Assembly (NCBI GenBank): GCA_003586115.2
Contig: QVOM02000116.1
Span: 38,446,128-38,510,127 of the forward strand
Direction: 5' to 3'
Length of the DNA stretch: 64,000 nt
DNA from: Salvator merianae
Taxonomy: Eukaryota; Chordata; Lepidosauria; Squamata; Teiidae
Under the pieces are notes generated by a model. It worked only from the letters and a program-made list of their open reading frames with translations, had not been told where the DNA came from and ran no database searches. Both the position numbers and the translations under genes were made by a program. Shown here piece after piece: positions 58,597-64,000 of the stretch. The first letter of the stretch is position 1; every line of letters begins with the position of its first letter.

Positions 58597-58996
58597 AAGT
58601 TCATTTTGGAAGCTGCTGGCATACATCAAGACATCAACTATTACAGGAAGTCCAGCTTCATTGCCATATTTCTCATAATACTGATCATTTGGGTTATTGA
58701 TTAACTAACCAAATATATATTAGGAATGCCTCAATTGCATCTGGCACTCCCAATATAGTCGTTGGAGAATTGCAGATTTTAGTCCATGTCTGGAGGCACC
58801 CTCTAAAAACAAAAACTGAGTGTTCTGAGTTTGTCAAATTTTGAGAAATATCGAAAACTCTTTGGTAAGTTTCCACATTGTCGTAACAGTGTCTTCCAAA
58901 TTTGAGATTGATAAATATCACTTTCAGTGTAATCCTAAGCTTCCTTACAGCACTATAGGACAAATTCAGATAATTTGTATCTCCAGTGCAACCCTG
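58597..58996. other. Unassigned non-coding DNA between two inverted TIR elements
   Basis: Contains an 89-codon minus-strand frame (58694-58963) without recognised domain. It may be a LINE scrap. Confidence 0.3.
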
Positions 58997-59427
58997 GGGC
59001 TTTTTGCACTGATCAGCCTAGAATGGTATAACAACACCATTATAGGCTGGTGAAGACCTGGTGTTGCAGTGGCCATTCATATTTCAAGTGCTAGAACAAC
59101 CCTGTACAAGACCATCAGACTCCTGAAGTGTGAATGGAGGCCCAATTGTCATGACAGCAGCACAGCAACATCCAGCACGTGACCAGCCATTGCCACGGTG
59201 ATCGGGATGCGGTGTACAACTGCGCAATTGCATCACCCTGCTCACTCACAGCATTTGTACCCGGATGAAGGCACGAACGCTGCTCACCGGGAGCAATCTA
59301 ACTGTTCCCGATCAAGCTGTGGACAGTGTGCGGATGCACTGACCTAGTGTGCGGATGCACTGTGTGCGGATGCACTGACCTAGTAAGAGTCTACTCGCTC
59401 ACAAAGGGTCACGTATGAACAAGCCCC
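58997..59427 (-). mobile_element. Non-autonomous DNA transposon, GGGCCTGTT TIR family, copy 5 (inverted)
   Basis: Left gggctttttgcactgatcag, right gtcacgtatgaacaagcccc. Read on the minus strand, its blocks follow those of 58173. The word gtgtgcggatgcactgacct repeats three times near 59326-59390, a local expansion. Confidence 0.65.
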
Positions 59428-60066
59428 CTTTTCTGTGTTAAGTAATTACCATGTTAAGTAGTTCCTAAGCATGAGCTGGTTTTTAAATGGGCAAAAATAG
59501 TGAAACCCCTGAGAATCAACTAACTTTAGAAGAAAGTCAGACTGTAATCCTTAAAAGATGAAAAGGCAACATGTTTGGGAAAGTGGGAGGAGGAAAGAGG
59601 AGAGAAGGGAAAGCAGTGTTCCTACTCACTAGCTTGAGAGCACAACATCTTAAAGCACTTTTATGGCATGCCAGCAGCCACAAGTTGTTTCACAATCTCT
59701 GCCAGCAAAAATATATATATAATGGAGAAAATTAGAGCTTCACTTTGCCTATGGGCGGAGGAATGGAAATTAGTTTCATAGGAGCTGGTGGCTGCTCACA
59801 GACAAAGCATAGCCAAAGTATAGCTGGTAAATAAGGCAGGGCTCTGGAATTCGTGTCAGCTTTTTTCAAGAATTTCTCCCCAAACTGGAGACAATTGGTT
59901 TTAATTTATTTTTAAATTTGGGCCACAGTCAAATTTACTGAGAAAGATTAGGATAAGGATTCACACCAGCCCACGTTGCTCTTGAGTAAATTGCTGCCTG
60001 CTTCTTAACAACTTTTTGGTGGATAATGCCACTTAGTTGTGGCTTAGTACAGGTGCACACAGTCCA
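59428..60066. other. Unassigned non-coding DNA
   Basis: No gene or recognised repeat. Confidence 0.3.
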
Positions 60067-60558
60067 AGCCCTTTCTGCACTTACCTTTAGTCTGGACTAA
60101 GGGCCCATGACAGCCACTTCTGGGCCTCATCATTCTACACATTAGCACAGACCTCTGAGGCCCCGCCCACACTGGAACACTCCACCTGCATTAGATGGAG
60201 CATAATCCTGGCCAGAGGCCTCTTTTCAGGGCTACTGGTAGACCTGTTTCAACAGGTCTACCGGCTGATTAGTGACCCCTGGTGCAGACCACATAGGCAT
60301 GCAGAAGGCTCACTTCTTGTGTCAGGACTACTGGGGAACCCATTTCAGTGGTGCACTAAAGTACACAACCAAATAGGTCCCTCAGAGGCTCTAGGGCTAG
60401 GAACTTATGTTCCTAGTCCTTGGAGCCTGGCTCCAAATCTCATGTGAACTTTGGGGATGGAGTGGGGGCTGTTCTGGAAATGGTGCTGTTCCAGACCACA
60501 CCTTTCTGTGGTCCGAACCACTGGTTTGGACTACGGAGAAGTAAATGCAGAGAGGGCT
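60067..60558 (+). mobile_element. Three-hairpin MITE family, copy 7 (best preserved)
   Basis: Left agccctttctgcacttacct, right gtaaatgcagagagggct, 492 bp. First hairpin gtagacctgtttcaacagg near 60239. Second, cccatttcagtggtgcacta facing acaaccaaataggtcc, near 60328-60382. Third, ctaggaacttatgttcctag, at 60398. No coding capacity. Confidence 0.8.
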
Positions 60559-61626
60559 CAAGTTTCCTCCCCACACCGAGAGCTTCCTTTGAAGACCATG
60601 CAACACCAGCAAACCCTCCTTTAATTTGGCCCATTTCAGGGAAGGAGCTTCTTGCTGAGCTCAACCTGCCCTGGCTGCTGTTGGTATCACACAGGAGCGA
60701 TGCTGGCACAGAAGTGTAAGCAAGTGTAGGGCAACTTCTCCCTGCCTCTGTGTCCATTGTTGTCATGTGTCAGTAATCAATATGTCAGCCTCCTTCCCAG
60801 ATGCTGCTCCAGCATGCTTGCACCATATCTGTCACACCAACAGGTAGCCCCAGCCAACGTTGTAAAAATGAAAGACTGAAACAAATCTAAGGCTAGAGCT
60901 TGAAGCTGTGGATTAATCTGGCCCTAGAAGCAAATTAGCTACATATACAGGGATCACATGAATTCACGTTAAAACATTTGCCGCTAAAATGAGTTCACGT
61001 ATTTCCAGGTTAGGATGAATTGCAGCTCTTTCTAAGTTGTTGAACTAATGTTCTCATCCTACACTGTAAATTATATACTCAGAGTTGGCAGATATTCCAC
61101 TTGTGTGCTTAATATACATATGGAGTGCAGGATCTAATTCTTTTCCATAAATAAAAACACGTGTGTTTTTCTGTTTGCATTTTTTAAATCTATCATAGCC
61201 AATCAATACAAATGTGAATATTATAAACATGCCCACATCATAAAACAGTTTAAATGTATCTTATATGTTTACCATTGGGCTGCTGATGGACAGAGGATGT
61301 TTTATTTTGCTGATGCCGCACTTTGGGCCCCATGGAAGTGATTTCCTCCTTTATGAGTTCTGTATAAATAATATTTCCACAACTTAAAATATGCATTGCA
61401 AGCATGCTGGTTAGTTTTTAGAGCTGGATTGAACAGAGGAAAAACTTGGCCAAGCTCGGAAACCTAACAGATGTTTCCATGCAAAGCTACAAGTATTTTC
61501 TTGTCTTAAGGGCATTCCCTTGTGTCCAGGAAGAATAAAAAGCAAGTGGGGAGATTCAGCATTTCAGTAATCAAAGTAACAAGATTCTATTGCTCATTTA
61601 TGGTAAGCCTGTATTTATTCATTACA
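60559..61626. other. Unassigned non-coding DNA
   Basis: No gene or recognised repeat. Short frames at 60420-60766 overlap the MITE and its flank. Confidence 0.3.
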
Positions 61627-61781
61627 GGCCCTTTCTGCACTGGTCCTTATTCCAGATACTATCCCAGAATAGGGGCATGCCATCTGCATGGCTGGGGCTT
61701 GCCATAATTTGCATTAGCATGCAGGCAGCAGACCCCTATTCCAGGATATAATCCAGAATAAGGCCCAGTGCAGAAAGCGTC
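61627..61781. mobile_element. Short palindromic MITE, GNCCTTTCTGCACTGG family, copy 2
   Basis: Left ggccctttctgcactggtcc, right ggcccagtgcagaaagcgtc. The inner arms tattccagatactatcccag and cctattccaggatataatcc also pair. 155 bp, with a longer loop than copy 1. Confidence 0.8.
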
Positions 61782-61814
61782 ATAGATCTCCCTTCCCCAG
61801 TGGATCAGTAAGCA

Positions 61815-61850
61815 AGGGAATCTAGTAGCACCTCAGAAACTAACAGAGGG
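61815..61850. repeat. Fragment of the dispersed reptile repeat
   Basis: gaatctagtagcacctcaga, then aactaacagaggg: the same words as 17939-17962. Confidence 0.4.
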
Positions 61851-63169
61851 AAAGAAGAAGAACCCCCAGTGGTTCAGAAAGGCATTGAAACAGCTAAGAA
61901 TTACTTAACATAAAAGTTGGACTTTGTGATGCTACTGTACGCATATTTACTCAGAGGTAAAACCTATGGACTTTACTGGAACTTATTATCCAGGTTTCAG
62001 GGGCATAGCTAGGGTTGAAAGGGCCTCTGGTTAAAAAAAAGAAAAGCATGGATGGTTAGGAGCCATAAACACCAAGATCAGCAGCCAGCCAAATTCTCTG
62101 TGAGGCAACTCCTTTGTTTCCTGGTCCCTGAGCTAAAGATAGGCTCACCCAAAGGTAGTTATAGATATCCTGCTGCATCTACACAAGGAATTATGAGTGA
62201 CTTCTGGTTGCCAGAGGGGTGGGACAGATAAAGCAGATAAAGGACTCTGGGGTCAGCCCTGTTTGGCCAATGTGCGTCGTTCAATGCCAACTCAAAATTG
62301 GAGTTCTGGCCAGTGTTTGTGTATGTGGCAGGAGTTCTGGCCACAGTTCCAGTTTGGGCTTTTACAGGCAGCACCCCACACCCAGGTCAATCCCAGTGTT
62401 TGAAGGATTATTGTGGAACCTCAAAGGTGTGAGCTGCCCTCTTCTGCACACATTGTGGCAACTCCTTGCTGTCATACATGGTGGGTGAAGCCTCAGATCT
62501 TCATGGGGCCATGGATATGCCCTCACACCAACACCAAGAAAACTGGCAAACCTCAGCTCTTCTCATTCTGGCAGACTGAGGGTTAGATTGCTCTCTTATC
62601 CCTTTAAATGTGGTGGAAGAAATTTTGTGGGAAAAGAAGTGCAAGTCTGCAAAAGAAGGAGACACAATAAAAAGGATGAGACTCTGACTAGAGCAGCTGG
62701 TGCTGAAGCGCAGAGTAGCATGAAATGTGTTTGTGTGTTTTAATAGTATAGTTTTAATATAAGGGCAAGAAACCAATAATTCCATTCAATGAACAGAGAA
62801 GGGACTGGAAACTTTATGGAAAAAAATAATAATTGAAACCAGGCCAGTGCACAGCTGTAGTAATATAATTTGTACTTAAACTAGAAAGGAATATACTAAG
62901 ACTGCCACATCTCTTTTGGATACTCAGTTGCATAAAAGAGCTGGAAGGACAGAACCAACATATATTTTAAGTGATATCTGAAAGACTACAAGACTTGGAA
63001 TAAGTGAACAAATATGAATACTTCACCTGTGAGAAAAAACAGCTTACTACTTTATAACTGTATACATGCATGTGTGCAAAGACACACACATCTGTTTTAC
63101 CCAGCAAACCTTATCAGTCTCAAATAATTGAGGACAATATGTTCTTTTGTCACCTTCAGTTCTTCACAA
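61851..63169. other. Unassigned non-coding DNA
   Basis: No gene or recognised repeat. Confidence 0.3.
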
Positions 63170-63345
63170 TCCATGAGAACCCAAGAGGATCAGGCCATGG
63201 CCTATCTAGTCCAACATCCAGTTTCACACAGTAGCCCACCAAGCAGAAGACAAAGGCAAAACCTTCACCTGCTCTTGGCTCCCTGCAAATGGTCTGTAGA
63301 GGCATCCTGCCTGTCTCTCCACCCTGGAGGCTGTACCAAGGCATT
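63170..63345 (-). mobile_element. CR1 LINE 3' end fragment
   Basis: catgagaacccaagaggatc, then ctatctagtccaacatccag and ctccctgcaaatggtctgta: complement of the CR1 3' end, diverged, shorter than 31229. Confidence 0.75.
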
Positions 63346-63534
63346 CGTTCTAGTAGCCACTGGGATGGCAGGACCAAAAATTGTGCTCAATTTCCTATGT
63401 TTTGGCAACTAATAATTTCAGTGGAACAACCCTGATTCAATGTGTGCCCATGAATCCTCCACCTCTTTCATAATGGCCCAGATGCAAAGCAGGGTTAACA
63501 TAATGGAGAAAAAAGGGAACTACCTTGTTCTAGG
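63346..63534. other. Unassigned non-coding DNA
   Basis: Nothing recognisable. Confidence 0.3.
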
Positions 63535-63892
63535 TCACCAGTAGACCTGTTTAAACAAGTTTACCAGTGGATCAGCAGCCCTGGTCCAGAATATAGAGGC
63601 ATACAAAAGGCATATCTCTGTATTCAGGACTGCCAGTGGACCATTTCAGTGGTGCACCAAAGTGTGCTACCAAAATGGGTCCCTGATGTCTCTGAGACTA
63701 GGAACTTTTGATCCTAGTTCTTCAGAGCATTCAAAGCCTGGCCCTAAAGCTTACACGAGCTTTGAGGAGTCTACTACGGAATCCATATCAGCGCTATCAT
63801 GCAGACAGCACTGTTCCAAACCATGCCTTTCTGTGGTCGGAACCAGTGAGTCTGGCTGGTTCAGACCATAGAAAGATGAGTGCAGCAAGGTC
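63535..63892 (+). mobile_element. Three-hairpin MITE family, copy 8, left end missing
   Basis: First hairpin gtagacctgtttaaacaag (63542), second ggaccatttcagtggtgcac facing ctaccaaaatgggtcc, third ctaggaacttttgatcctag (63698), then right end gatgagtgcagcaaggtcc. The left TIR seen in other copies is not evident. Confidence 0.7.
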
Positions 63893-64000
63893 CTTCCTCT
63901 TCTACTATTAAAGATGCAGGGGAGTTGGCCTCCTATCTATCTGTCCATTCTAGCTGGTGGATCACATGTTAACCAACTTTGTCTTAAAGGCACTTGACTG

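Noticed and set aside
58694..58963. 89-codon minus-strand frame between two TIR elements
   Set aside because: Superficially LINE-like, but no diagnostic motif could be pointed to.

Overview
The window reads as non-coding nuclear DNA of a squamate reptile (lizard or snake), densely filled with transposable elements. Three signs point to this. There is a BovB (RTE) LINE with its endonuclease region, CR1 LINE 3' ends in a form familiar from reptiles, and tRNA-headed SINEs with a BovB-like tail (the Sauria SINE pattern). L1-like, L2-like and MIR-like remnants and many short inverted-repeat DNA transposons complete the picture. No intact protein gene, rRNA or tRNA was found. The long open frames are chance ORFs or decayed transposon frames. 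The only piece that looks like host coding sequence is one candidate 89-bp internal exon at 16784-16872, with good splice signals and a fully open frame of 29 codons. I cannot name its gene.

Layout. 1-9.7 kb: mostly unassigned single-copy-looking DNA with a Sauria-type SINE, a 104-bp tandem duplication and small microsatellites. 9.7-16.7 kb: TIR elements, a reverse-transcriptase remnant, a CA/TA microsatellite, the BovB fragment and a nested hAT-in-hAT insertion. 16.7-22.2 kb: candidate exon, a dispersed reptile repeat split by a TIR element, a deleted palindromic MITE, and a CR1 copy split by another TIR element. 22-29 kb: GAAA microsatellite, a palindromic MITE and an L1 3' end. 28.7-41 kb: several copies of a MITE family carrying three internal hairpins, a CR1 3' end, hAT MITEs and a SINE. 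41-49 kb: sparse, with SINE, L1-like, CR1 and MIR remnants. 49.6-64 kb: the densest part, with at least ten palindromic or TIR elements, including an inverted pair at 58.2-59.4 kb.

The main pattern is repeated colonisation by non-autonomous DNA elements. (i) A nearly perfect palindromic MITE of about 185 bp has CAGYRGYGGCC termini and 8-bp target duplications (hAT-like). It has three full copies (16459, 27003, 34612) and two half-size derivatives (18841, 56393). (ii) A 350-500 bp family with termini like GCCCTTTCTGCACTTAC has three internal hairpins in a fixed order. (iii) A 260-500 bp group has termini GGGCCTGTT...AACAGGCCC. (iv) Two families of 110-155 bp near-palindromes occur. (v) Classic hAT MITEs with CAGGGG-like ends occur. 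Several are nested, which gives a relative order of insertion. No autonomous transposase was seen. All repeat calls rest on reading and hand alignment only.
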